DNA from: Lachnospiraceae bacterium
Lineage (GTDB): Bacteria; Bacillota; Clostridia; Lachnospirales; Lachnospiraceae
NCBI GenBank assembly: GCA_024681775.1
Contig: JAILAF010000122.1
Span: forward strand, 1-36,277
DNA length: 36,277 nucleotides
Direction of reading: 5' to 3'
Part shown: positions 25,401 to 31,939 of the stretch, piece after piece
Layout: every line of letters starts with the position of its first letter
Numbering within the stretch: the first letter of the stretch is position 1
The notes under the pieces: model-generated
Seen by the model: only the letters and a program-made list of their open reading frames with translations
Told to the model about the DNA's origin: nothing
Databases searched by the model: none
Made by a program: the position numbers and the translations under genes

Positions 25401-25532
25401 GCAAAGGAGCTTGACTTTGTTCACTTTTTCCCAGTAGATGGTATCCGCCAGCTTCGCCGCTTCCTCAAAGTCTCTGGCGTCCCACAGATTCTTCAGCTCC
25501 TGGAATTTGATCTTATAATCGTAATTTGCCAT
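22494..25532 (-). CDS. TPR protein with long acidic linker and degenerate AAA+ domain
   Basis: A 1012-residue protein of unknown function. Residues 1 to about 200 are helical TPR-like repeats (RYEDSIRLLEMANEQNPDSK, INYSLCELYIKTDNLIAARE, VYELANLYHRLGLDTKCVEI). Residues about 210-740 are disordered and very acidic, with runs of Glu/Tyr/Gly/Ala (EEYDEGYDEN and similar). Residues about 800-950 resemble the CbbX/SpoVK-type AAA+ fold, but the Walker A place reads SGDEGTDMLTL without lysine and the Walker B place reads GLIITEA without the aspartate. The sensor/arginine region YPDLSRSFNGFVEV is still recognisable. It probably does not hydrolyse ATP. The ribosome site is weak (GAAAGAAT). A promoter with a palindromic spacer lies upstream. 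Confidence 0.85.
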   Translation of the reverse strand: MANYDYKIKFQELKNLWDARDFEEAAKLADTIYWEKVNKVKLLCNGSDVYRKVKRYEDSIRLLEMANEQNPDSKEINYSLCELYIKTDNLIAARECYKTFLRIAPRDERRYLLQYLIYVMQDVRLEERVEVLEEYKSRAFRPKWVYELANLYHRLGLDTKCVEICDELFITEGDGKYVCQALELKKSVHAPLNAAQQAVLDRRFAPEGASFPDPVPVPEEPAYGPGSSHPGDRRIYAYEAPAAPAEGYDVNGKTREIPPVNASGEESNLPEITPEEQEAADALGQTRIFSAVHPDEIQIPQVNVGEYNTMDLQRALAQDVQGYLGDEEETPGDAVTKAILSPMLENTDSMDLPDLEDPTESEIRESLGNESEAPAREDYGDAGDAGPDSDLQELTVEGSRPVQTRSEVFFGSTGEIGDVAPKTVFPEGKGPGTRDVTSTLKDPLTPEELEAARERSQVRSEALSAQPPEEIAEVLTQEADGQIGLVMPENPVLTKQITGQLTIEDIMLEWERMKKESEDRNRQQYHEKVKEQTGKMFTAFEQAVLNDVYERIGKETHEDVEQERAARMERAKPHGNRVVEPEEEAYPDEITPEDQVEELAEIEGEGVYDAPEGEEYYDEGYDENDDGTYVEDEVFFDQETGEEYAPEDAGDASATEEEGYEEEYASGEEYVPEESGEYEEPAAEEEELPEVEIYQEPEETYAEETAQEAEAQEEVPAEEEAPQDDIAARAAAADDTTNEMSLEERIEARAVSDMANRPEPENGASRQLSDEERERFGSYIQTKLARRQLTETLDCVSMAPYTGNVIISGDEGTDMLTLATGILQEVKESDGNFTGKVAKITGANLDSDKVEQTLIHLANGGLIITEASQMSPETVAELTRLLERESPGIVVVLTDHHRPLRELMHQYPDLSRSFNGFVEVKAMSDKELMDFGKKYAAMRKCSISEMGVLALATAIHSLQTNDHAVTVSEVVEMIDGAIAHAKRKSPGNLFGGMTKKRYDEDGLLILKEKDFQ

Positions 25533-25581
25533 GGTTTAATATTCTTTCGGAACCACAATATCTATTTGCAAAATCCAACTG

Positions 25582-25611
25582 ATTATACCATAACTTGTGG
25601 TTATGTGTCTA
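25582..25611 (-). promoter_or_regulatory. Promoter of the TPR-glgB unit with palindromic spacer
   Basis: On the minus strand TAGACA (25606-25611), an 18-base spacer and TATAAT (25582-25587, preceded by TGG, an extended -10) lie about 50 bases before the TPR gene. The spacer holds a perfect inverted repeat CATAAC-CACAA-GTTATG (25589-25605), placed like an operator. Confidence 0.6.
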
Positions 25612-25656
25612 GGCATGGGGGCCCGCTCCGGCGCAAAAGAAGCGGCATTTTTTCAC

Positions 25657-25685
25657 AAAAAAAGGGACCTCCTTATGGGAGGTCC
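25657..25685 (-). terminator. Rho-independent terminator of ksgA
   Basis: On the minus strand GGACCTCC-CATA-AGGAGGTCC (25664-25685) is followed by TTTTTTT (25657-25663). It lies about 18 bases after the ksgA stop. Confidence 0.88.
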
Positions 25686-25703
25686 GACGAAATTGTCTCA
25701 GGG

Positions 25704-26573
25704 TCATTTTGCTTCGGGCATCAGCAGATCGGAAAGACGGGCGAATTGCTCCGGCGTCAGGGCTTCGCCCCGGATGGTGGCAGGCAGCCCCATCTGCTCC
25801 AGCGCCTCCGTCACCCGCTCCCTGGAAATCCCCAGGGACGGATCGTGGGAAATGCTGTTGGGAAGCGTCTTCCGCCGCTGGTTGAAGGCCGCCCGGATGA
25901 TCCGGAAGAGAAAGGCTTCATCCTGCACCTTCGGGTTCGGCTCCTCCTTCAGGGTCAGCCGGATCACGGCGCTCCCCACGTTGGGGCGGGGGACGAAACA
26001 ATTGGGCGGGACATTCAGCACGATCTGCGGCGTGCTGTAATACTGCACCGCCAGGGAAAGGGCACCGTAGTCCTTGGTGCCGGGGCCTGCCGTCATGCGG
26101 TCCGCCACCTCCCGCTGCACCATGACGGTGATGCTCTGTAAGGGGAGTCTGCTCTCCAGCAGCTGCATGATGATGGGGGTGGTGATGTAATAGGGCAGGT
26201 TCGCCACCACCTTGGCGGGGCGGCCGCCGTTCATCTCCTCCACCAGTGCACCGATGTCCACCTTCAGAATGTCTCCGTGGATCACCCGCACATTGTCATA
26301 CTCGCCCAGGGTCTCCGCCAGAATGGGGATCAGCTCGTCATCGATCTCCACCGCAGCGACCCGGCCGGCGCTCTCCGCCAGATACTGGGTCATGGTCCCG
26401 ATGCCCGGGCCGATCTCCAGCACCAGATCCTCGGGGCCGATGCCCGCTTCCTCCACGATCCGCTCCAGCACCGATGCATCCACCAGAAAATTCTGTCCGT
26501 ATTTTTTGCGGAAATGAAAATCGTACTTTTTCAGGATTTCCGCGGTATTTTTCATGTTGCTGAGCTTTGCCAT
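25704..26573 (-). CDS. rsmA: 16S rRNA adenine dimethyltransferase RsmA/KsgA
   Basis: A 289-residue Rossmann-fold methyltransferase that dimethylates two adjacent adenines near the 3' end of 16S rRNA during 30S maturation. Motifs: N-terminal KKYGQNFLVD, AdoMet motif I EIGPGIGT (53-60), VAAVEIDDEL (motif II acidic residue), VIHGDILK and the catalytic NLPYY (125-129). The C-terminal part FVPRPNVGSAVIRL is also conserved. The length is normal for the family. It seems to be transcribed alone, between a candidate extended -10 promoter and its own terminator. Loss of this enzyme gives kasugamycin resistance in other bacteria. Confidence 0.96.
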   Translation of the reverse strand: MAKLSNMKNTAEILKKYDFHFRKKYGQNFLVDASVLERIVEEAGIGPEDLVLEIGPGIGTMTQYLAESAGRVAAVEIDDELIPILAETLGEYDNVRVIHGDILKVDIGALVEEMNGGRPAKVVANLPYYITTPIIMQLLESRLPLQSITVMVQREVADRMTAGPGTKDYGALSLAVQYYSTPQIVLNVPPNCFVPRPNVGSAVIRLTLKEEPNPKVQDEAFLFRIIRAAFNQRRKTLPNSISHDPSLGISRERVTEALEQMGLPATIRGEALTPEQFARLSDLLMPEAK

Positions 26574-26611
26574 GCGTAAATGCCCCCCATTTCAAGCGTT
26601 TATCCATAAAA

Positions 26612-26617
26612 ATCATA
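26612..26617 (-). promoter_or_regulatory. Candidate ksgA extended -10 promoter
   Basis: On the minus strand TGG-TATGAT lies about 40 bases before the ksgA start. No good -35 is seen 17 bases further upstream (AAAGAA), so it would rely on the extended -10. Confidence 0.4.
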
Positions 26618-26718
26618 CCACAGAAGTTCCCGATTTCTTTGGAATTTTCATTTTTATTTTTGTTTCCGTTAACAAATTAGTGACAATTCCTGCGTATTTT
26701 GGACATATTTACAGGTTA

Positions 26719-26748
26719 TCATAAGACCATGAACAACAACTTTTTCAT
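26719..26748 (-). CDS. Possible 9-residue peptide (mini-ORF)
   Basis: On the minus strand AAGGGAAGGAATT precedes ATG AAA AAG TTG TTG TTC ATG GTC TTA TGA, encoding MKKLLFMVL. It lies in the 344-base gap between the DUF4340 terminator and ksgA. The ribosome site is good, but an ORF this short arises easily by chance, so I hold it only as a candidate. Confidence 0.2.
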   Translation of the reverse strand: MKKLLFMVL

Positions 26749-26765
26749 AATTCCTTCCCTTTTAT

Positions 26766-26797
26766 AAAAAAACCGGCCCGGTCAGCCGGTTTTTTTA
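26766..26797 (-). terminator. Rho-independent terminator after the Gld-like operon
   Basis: AACCGGC (26771-26777) and GCCGGTT (26785-26791) pair around a 7-base loop and are flanked by A and T runs on both sides, so it can act in either direction. On the minus strand it closes the ABC/DUF4340 operon. Confidence 0.85.
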
Positions 26798-26812
26798 TTT
26801 GCGATAAGGCTG

Positions 26813-26849
26813 TCAAATGGGTGCCATGCTTGCATGAACACCCATTTGA
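26813..26849. repeat. 11-bp inverted repeat downstream of DUF4340 gene
   Basis: TCAAATGGGTG (26813-26823) and CACCCATTTGA (26839-26849) form a perfect 11-bp stem, with ATGC/GCAT inside the loop. It has no T run of its own and lies between another hairpin and the terminator. Confidence 0.6.
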
Positions 26850-26862
26850 TTGCCAACGCAAA

Positions 26863-26893
26863 AGCGAGTAGGGACGACCTTTCCCTACTCGCT
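26863..26893. repeat. 12-bp inverted repeat downstream of DUF4340 gene
   Basis: AGCGAGTAGGGA (26863-26874) and TCCCTACTCGCT (26882-26893) form a perfect 12-bp stem with a 7-base loop. It starts 25 bases after the DUF4340 stop. On the minus strand only TTT follows, so termination here would be weak; protection of the mRNA 3' end is another possibility. Confidence 0.6.
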
Positions 26894-26917
26894 GCGCGAT
26901 ATATGTCAAATAATTAT

Positions 26918-27472
26918 TTATTCAGTACCGGATTCCTCTTCCTCTACCTGCTTCGGTGCATCCCGAAAGGCATTGTGGGGATCATCGTTCACGGTATACA
27001 CCGTTCCGTCCATTGCCAGGTAATGATACCCGATGGTGCTGTTGTAATTCCCCAGCAGGACTTCGTGCGTTCCGTTTTCCGTCTCCCAGGTCACTTTCTG
27101 ACAGCCCTCCCCCAGTCCGAAATCATCAAGGTTCAGATCCGTTCCCACCTTGTCATAACACACCAGGTCCCGCAGCACATCCGCCTTTTTCTGCGCATCC
27201 TCCTGATCTGCCGCATAGGTACCCCCCGAGGTTAAGGTCCAGACATCCTCCGATTTTTCCAGCGTATAGGTCACGCCCTCCAGGGTGTAGGAATAGTTTG
27301 TCACCTCACCGGTGTCCCCCGTCAGGGAAAAACCGGCATCTTCCTGCGCCTCCCCGGTTAGCGCCTCTTCCTCCGCGGTCTTTTTGTTGTACCGGTCCAG
27401 CAGGAAGTATCCCGCGAGGAGCACTGCCAGCAGACCGATCATCAGAAGCAGGGTTCTTTTTTGTTTTTCCAT
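26918..27472 (-). CDS. DUF4340-type membrane-anchored protein of the Gld-like ABC system
   Basis: A 184-residue protein with one N-terminal membrane helix (about 8-26) and an ectodomain. It contains the DUF4340-like pattern SYTLEGVTYTLEKSEDVWTLT, AADQEDAQKKADVLRDLVCYDKV, LNLDDFGLGEG and VLLGNYNSTIGYHYLAMDGT. DUF4340 proteins are commonly encoded after GldA/GldF/GldG ABC genes, as here (21-base gap). At 184 residues this is a short version of the family. The transported substrate or role is unknown; the last residues are acidic. Confidence 0.8.
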   Translation of the reverse strand: MEKQKRTLLLMIGLLAVLLAGYFLLDRYNKKTAEEEALTGEAQEDAGFSLTGDTGEVTNYSYTLEGVTYTLEKSEDVWTLTSGGTYAADQEDAQKKADVLRDLVCYDKVGTDLNLDDFGLGEGCQKVTWETENGTHEVLLGNYNSTIGYHYLAMDGTVYTVNDDPHNAFRDAPKQVEEEESGTE

Positions 27473-27493
27473 GATTTGCCGTCCTTTTTTGCT

Positions 27494-29623
27494 TCACTTA
27501 CGTCTGCGCCGGATCCAGATCACGATGCCTGCTGCCAGCAGCCCCACGGGAACCAGGACCACGGTCAGGATCTCCCAGCGCAGCGCCGTGGCGGAGTTCA
27601 GCACCAGGTAGTCCAGATCATAGCTCTTTACGGGGATGGAGATGTTTACCTCTCTGTCGATGAAAGAATCCAGGGTATTCATGAAGAGCCTGTTGTTGGC
27701 GCCGCTCACCATCTGGTCCGCCTCGCGGGTGAACATGGACGCGTTGGCATAGACCACCATGGTGGCAGTGCTTCCGTCCTCCAGGCTGCGGACCGCTTCC
27801 ACGCCCAGGGGGAACGGTCCCGGAAGGTCGCCGTCCCGCATGGAGTAATCCGTTGCGGTGGTGTAGTCCGTCATAAGGAACGCACTTTCGGAGGTCTCAA
27901 GGAAGCTGTCATAAGTGATGCCTTCCGGCGCTTCCTCCGGCAGGATGAGTCCCACATTGTACGGTGCGAAGATCATGTATCCGCTGTCATAGAGCTCCGT
28001 GGTATACACGGAAGATCCGATGGTGGGAAGGATATACAGAGGAGACTGGTAGTACCCGTTCCCCTGCTGCTCCACAACGATGCCGCTTTCCACGGTGATG
28101 CCCATGTAATCCAGGAGCTGTGCCAGATAGGGCTGCTCCTCCTCATTCACCTTCAGGCACAGGGTCACCTTGCCGCCCCGGTCCAGATAGTCCGTCAGCT
28201 TCGTCACATCGTCCGCGGACAGATCCGTGGAAGGAGCAAAAAGCAGGACTGCTGCCGCATCCTCGGGTACCGCATCGCAGTTCATGAGATTTACGGTCTC
28301 ATATTCGATGTTGCCCTTGGCCAGGGCATCCGTATAGCCGGAATCCAGTTCCGCCTCGCCGTGGCCGGAGAGCATGTAGACCTTCGGCACATCACTGCTG
28401 CAGACATAATTGATGGCGCCGGTGATCTGGCCTTCGGCGTCATACCCCGTTACCACCGTGTTGTAGGAATAGGTGGCATAGTCCATGGAATAGGTGCTCT
28501 CGTAGAGATCGTCATAGGCGACCACTTTGTTGCGTTTGCTGCCCACGATGATCAGGGATCCGGAAGCGGGAGCAGTGGATGTATAGGATGCGTAAAATCT
28601 GGGATTAACCATGGGATCCACATATTTTACGGTGATACGGGAACTGAGATCCTCGTAGTAGCTCAAGGTGTTTTTTACTGTGACATCCGTGTCTTTTTCC
28701 GCACCCCAGACATAAATGACAACGTCGTCATTTAATGTCTTCAGATAAGCTTTTGTCTGATCTCCCAGTGTATAAACATTGTTGTAGGTGGTATCGATGG
28801 CCGTCAGTGTGGAAGGAATGGCCTTTACCAGCGCATTGGACACCACCGCCAGAACGATGGCCAGCAGAATGGTCGCACCGCTGTATGCCCCGAGCCGGAG
28901 CTGCTTTACCGACACGGTATAGCGGCGCTTCTGGATCACCTGGGTGGTAAGAAAGAGGCTCAGCGCAATGAGGGTCAGATCGTAAAATACCGCCGTCAGA
29001 TCCAGCGTGCCCTCGGTGAAAGCTTCAAAGGGAGTATAGATATCATAAGCACCCAACACCCTGGTCAGCAGATTCCCGGTGGGGGAGATCAGGCTGCAGA
29101 GGGAGGGCATCAGATACCCCAGAAACAGCACCAGAAACGCCAGTACCGCTGAGGTGACCTGACTCTCGGTCCAGCCGGAAACAAAAACGCCGATGGCGAT
29201 GCACACCAGGCCAAACAGCAGGTAGCCCAGGATGGCGGTATAGGTCTCCCCGAAGGGGACCGTGCCGTACAGGTTCATGATCAGCGGATACAGACAGATC
29301 ACCGCCACGGGGATCGCAAACACGGTGGCCGCCGCCAGATATTTCCCCAGAACGATGCTTCCTACGCTGACAGGCGACGTCAGCAGGAGCTGGTCCGTTC
29401 TGGTGTGGCGCTCTTCCGCCAGGATCCGCATGGTCAGAACGGGCACGCTGATCATGAAGATAAAGGTGGTGCCGGATACGGCGTAGGCAAAGAACGGATA
29501 GCTGTTCTGCAGGTTGTACACCGAAAAGTACAGGCCCACGAAAAAGAGGGTGACTGCCATGAACAGCCATCCGGTAACGCTGTGAAAATAGGATCGCAGT
29601 TCCTTTTTATAGATCGCTGTCAT
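27494..29623 (-). CDS. Fused GldF-type ABC permease and GldG-type auxiliary protein
   Basis: A 709-residue protein. Residues 1 to about 235 are a six-helix ABC-2 permease of the GldF type (MTAIYKKELRSYFHSVTGWL, ILAEERHTRTDQLLLTSPVS, LVLFLGYLMPSL). A further helix at about 248-270 is followed by a GldG-like ectodomain: DVVIYVWGAEKDTDV, RITVKYVDPMVNP, VYMLSGHGEAELDSG and LLFAPSTDLSADDVTKLTDYL. A C-terminal helix (EILTVVLVPVGLLAAGIVIW) ends in RRRRK. In Bacteroidetes gldF and gldG are separate gliding genes; in clostridia similar systems have no known motility role. The start at 29623 has AGGAGG 6 bases upstream and overlaps the ATPase gene by 17 bases. Confidence 0.88.
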   Translation of the reverse strand: MTAIYKKELRSYFHSVTGWLFMAVTLFFVGLYFSVYNLQNSYPFFAYAVSGTTFIFMISVPVLTMRILAEERHTRTDQLLLTSPVSVGSIVLGKYLAAATVFAIPVAVICLYPLIMNLYGTVPFGETYTAILGYLLFGLVCIAIGVFVSGWTESQVTSAVLAFLVLFLGYLMPSLCSLISPTGNLLTRVLGAYDIYTPFEAFTEGTLDLTAVFYDLTLIALSLFLTTQVIQKRRYTVSVKQLRLGAYSGATILLAIVLAVVSNALVKAIPSTLTAIDTTYNNVYTLGDQTKAYLKTLNDDVVIYVWGAEKDTDVTVKNTLSYYEDLSSRITVKYVDPMVNPRFYASYTSTAPASGSLIIVGSKRNKVVAYDDLYESTYSMDYATYSYNTVVTGYDAEGQITGAINYVCSSDVPKVYMLSGHGEAELDSGYTDALAKGNIEYETVNLMNCDAVPEDAAAVLLFAPSTDLSADDVTKLTDYLDRGGKVTLCLKVNEEEQPYLAQLLDYMGITVESGIVVEQQGNGYYQSPLYILPTIGSSVYTTELYDSGYMIFAPYNVGLILPEEAPEGITYDSFLETSESAFLMTDYTTATDYSMRDGDLPGPFPLGVEAVRSLEDGSTATMVVYANASMFTREADQMVSGANNRLFMNTLDSFIDREVNISIPVKSYDLDYLVLNSATALRWEILTVVLVPVGLLAAGIVIWIRRRRK

Positions 29624-30722
29624 GGTCTTCCTCCTTTCCGTCATCAAAGGCCTCGTCTTTCCTCTGCTCCGCAGCGTTTTCTTCTGTTTGCTCCGGCGCC
29701 TTTTCTTCCCTCGGTTCCTTCAGACCCTTCTCCTTCTTCTTTCTGCGGAAAAAGCCCCGTTTTTCCGGCTTTTCTTCCTTTTCGGAAGGGCCGCTTTCTC
29801 CCGTCAGCCGCAGGAAGATCTCTTCCAGAGAGTTCTGTTCCGCCTTCATCTCGGCCACGGGGATCTTATTGTCCGCCAGGGCAACAGCCACAGCCTGCCG
29901 GATCTCCTCTCCTTCCCCGGAAGTCACTGACAGTCCGGGCTCCGTCCCCTCCCGGAGGGTGACGGAGGAAACACCGGGCAGCACCTCCAGGATCTGCTTT
30001 GCTTTCCGGGCATCGGCTTCGGAGAAAAGCCGGATCTCCAGCTCCGTCCCGGGAGTGAGCATCTGCTGCAGCCCCTCGGGGGTATCGCAGGCCACCAGCC
30101 TGCCTTCCGACAGGATCATGATCCGGTCGCAGACAGCGCTGACCTCCGACAGGATATGGGAGCTCAGGATCACGGTATGCTGCTTCCCCAGGGAACGGAT
30201 CAGATCCCGGATCTCAATGATCTGCTTGGGATCCAGCCCCACCGTTGGCTCATCCAGGATCAGCAGCCTGGGATCTCCCAGGATCGCCTGCGCCAGACCC
30301 ACACGCTGCCTGTATCCCTTGGAAAGGTTCCGGATCAGACGGTTTTTCATTTCCGTGATCCCCGTCATTTCCATGACACTCTCCACCCGGGCCTTCCGCT
30401 CCGCCTTCGGCAGTTTTTTCAGTTCCGCCGCAAAAAGCAGGTATTCCCAAACCGTCATATCCGTGTACACCGGCGGGATCTCCGGCAGATAGCCGATGCG
30501 GCTCCTCACTCCCTCCGGATCCTTCTGGATGTCGATGCCGTCCACCGTCACCGTTCCCGCCGTGGGGGCAAGATAGCCCGTAAGGATGTTCATCGTAGTG
30601 GATTTTCCGGCACCGTTGGGCCCCAGGAAACCGATAACCTCGCCCTCCTCCACCCGGAAGGAAAGCCGGTCCACCGCCGTGTGATCGCCGTATTTTTTCG
30701 TCAGGTCCTTTACCTCGATCAT
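29607..30722 (-). CDS. ABC transporter ATP-binding protein (GldA-like)
   Basis: A 371-residue ATPase subunit. Walker A GPNGAGKST is at 34-42, signature LSKGYRQR at 133-140, Walker B LLILDEPT at 153-160 and the switch histidine in LSSHI at about 189. All catalytic residues are present. A domain after the ATPase core (about 215-305: LEIRLFSEADARKAKQI, NSLEEIFLRLTGE) is usual for ABC-2 exporters. An unusual Lys/Glu-rich tail of about 60 residues (RRKKKEKGLKEPREEKAPEQ) follows. It pairs with the fused permease downstream. AAAGGAG is 5 bases before the ATG. Confidence 0.93.
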   Translation of the reverse strand: MIEVKDLTKKYGDHTAVDRLSFRVEEGEVIGFLGPNGAGKSTTMNILTGYLAPTAGTVTVDGIDIQKDPEGVRSRIGYLPEIPPVYTDMTVWEYLLFAAELKKLPKAERKARVESVMEMTGITEMKNRLIRNLSKGYRQRVGLAQAILGDPRLLILDEPTVGLDPKQIIEIRDLIRSLGKQHTVILSSHILSEVSAVCDRIMILSEGRLVACDTPEGLQQMLTPGTELEIRLFSEADARKAKQILEVLPGVSSVTLREGTEPGLSVTSGEGEEIRQAVAVALADNKIPVAEMKAEQNSLEEIFLRLTGESGPSEKEEKPEKRGFFRRKKKEKGLKEPREEKAPEQTEENAAEQRKDEAFDDGKEEDHDSDL

Positions 30723-30819
30723 GGGTACTCCTTTCCCTTACCGCTCTCCTTTCGATCCGCGCCCGGGGCACTGCCCCGCATATTTGCAGGCATGACCGTT
30801 GCCTGCCGGCATTTTGCGC

Positions 30820-30853
30820 AAAAAGGGAGAGCGCTCTTTCTAAACGCTCTCCC
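30820..30853 (-). terminator. Rho-independent terminator after TrmL-carbonic anhydrase gene
   Basis: GGGAGAGCG (30825-30833) and CGCTCTCCC (30845-30853) pair perfectly, followed on the minus strand by TTTTT. It lies about 60 bases after the stop of the fusion gene. The rest of the 30723-30914 gap has a GC-rich palindrome (about 30764-30778) but no clear promoter for the ABC operon. Confidence 0.85.
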
Positions 30854-30914
30854 TATCCTAGTCCCCGAATATCATGTTTTGTTGTCGTTTCTGTGAATTC
30901 TGTGTGAACGCATC

Positions 30915-31922
30915 TCAAAGTTCCTTTGCTGCGATCTCCACATAGTGGGCGGCATTGGTCCGGATCCCTTCCAGATCCTCTTTTGTCAGCTCCCGGACCA
31001 CCTTCCCGGGAACGCCCAGCACCAGGCTGTGCGGTGGGATCTCCCTGCCCTCTGCCACCAGGGCACCTGCGCCGATAACGCTTCCCGTGCCGATCTTACA
31101 GCCGTTCAGCAATATGGCTCCCATGCCCACGATCACCTCGTCTTCCACGGTGCAGCCGTGAACGATGGCGCCGTGACCAACGGTGACCCGCTTTCCCAGG
31201 CTGACCGGGAAGCCGCGCCCCGTGTGCAGGACACAATTGTCCTGGATATTGCTCTCATCGCCGATCACCAGCGTCTCATTGTCCGCCCGCACCGTGGCGT
31301 TGTGCCAGATGCTGACCTGTTTTCCCAGGTGCACATTCCCCAGCACCACCGCCGAAGGGGCGATCTTTACACCCGCTTCATAAACGGGACTCTTCTGTTC
31401 CTCCGTAAGGGTCTGCTCGGACATACCGTCTTCCTTCCAATGCAGGCGATGCAGCTCGCCTCCGCGCTCCAGTCCGGAAAAGCCCTGCTGCCGCAGCGCT
31501 TCGTACAGGACGATGGCCACGCTGTTGGCCAGATTTAAGGACCGGATCCCGCCACCCATGGGGATGCGGATGCAGCGGTCCTCGTTCTCCACCAGGATCT
31601 CCTCGGGAATCCCGGCGCTTTCCTTGCCGAACATGATATAGTCATCCGGTCCGAAGGTCACCTCGTCGTAGGACCGCCGGGCTTTTGTGGTAGCCATCCA
31701 GATCTTCGCGCCGGGGTGCTTTTCGGAAAAATCCGCGTAGTTCACATACCTGGTCACATCCAGGTCCTTCCAGTAATCCATGCCCGCCCGCAGGAGCTGC
31801 TTTTCGGTGATCTGAAACCCCAGAGGCTCGATCAGGTGCAGCGACGTTCCCGTGGCGACACAGGTCCGCCCGATGTTCCCCGTATTGGAGGGGATTTCAG
31901 GCTGATGCAGAATAATATGCAT
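30915..31922 (-). CDS. trmL: TrmL tRNA methyltransferase fused to gamma-carbonic-anhydrase-like domain
   Basis: One 335-residue frame with two complete modules. Residues 1 to about 165 are a SPOUT methyltransferase of the TrmL type (LHQPEIPSNTGNIGRTCV, MFGKESAGIPEEIL, RIPMGGGIRSLNLANSVAIV), which 2'-O-methylates the wobble base of certain leucine tRNAs. Residues 167-335 are a left-handed beta-helix hexapeptide protein of the gamma-carbonic anhydrase/YrdA type (VSIWHNATVRADNETLVIG, QDNCVLHTG, VGHGAIVHGCTV), with the metal-binding histidines visible. No stop separates them. The second module begins at an ATG (31424) with GGAAGGAAG about 6 bases upstream, so it may also be translated alone. The main start has GGGAGG 5 bases upstream. 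Confidence 0.88.
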   Translation of the reverse strand: MHIILHQPEIPSNTGNIGRTCVATGTSLHLIEPLGFQITEKQLLRAGMDYWKDLDVTRYVNYADFSEKHPGAKIWMATTKARRSYDEVTFGPDDYIMFGKESAGIPEEILVENEDRCIRIPMGGGIRSLNLANSVAIVLYEALRQQGFSGLERGGELHRLHWKEDGMSEQTLTEEQKSPVYEAGVKIAPSAVVLGNVHLGKQVSIWHNATVRADNETLVIGDESNIQDNCVLHTGRGFPVSLGKRVTVGHGAIVHGCTVEDEVIVGMGAILLNGCKIGTGSVIGAGALVAEGREIPPHSLVLGVPGKVVRELTKEDLEGIRTNAAHYVEIAAKEL

Positions 31923-31939
31923 AGGTTCCTCCCGGAGAG

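Noticed and set aside
30764-30778. GC-rich palindrome CGGGGCACTGCCCCG as a terminator
   Set aside because: It has a loop too short for a stable full stem and no T run on either strand.
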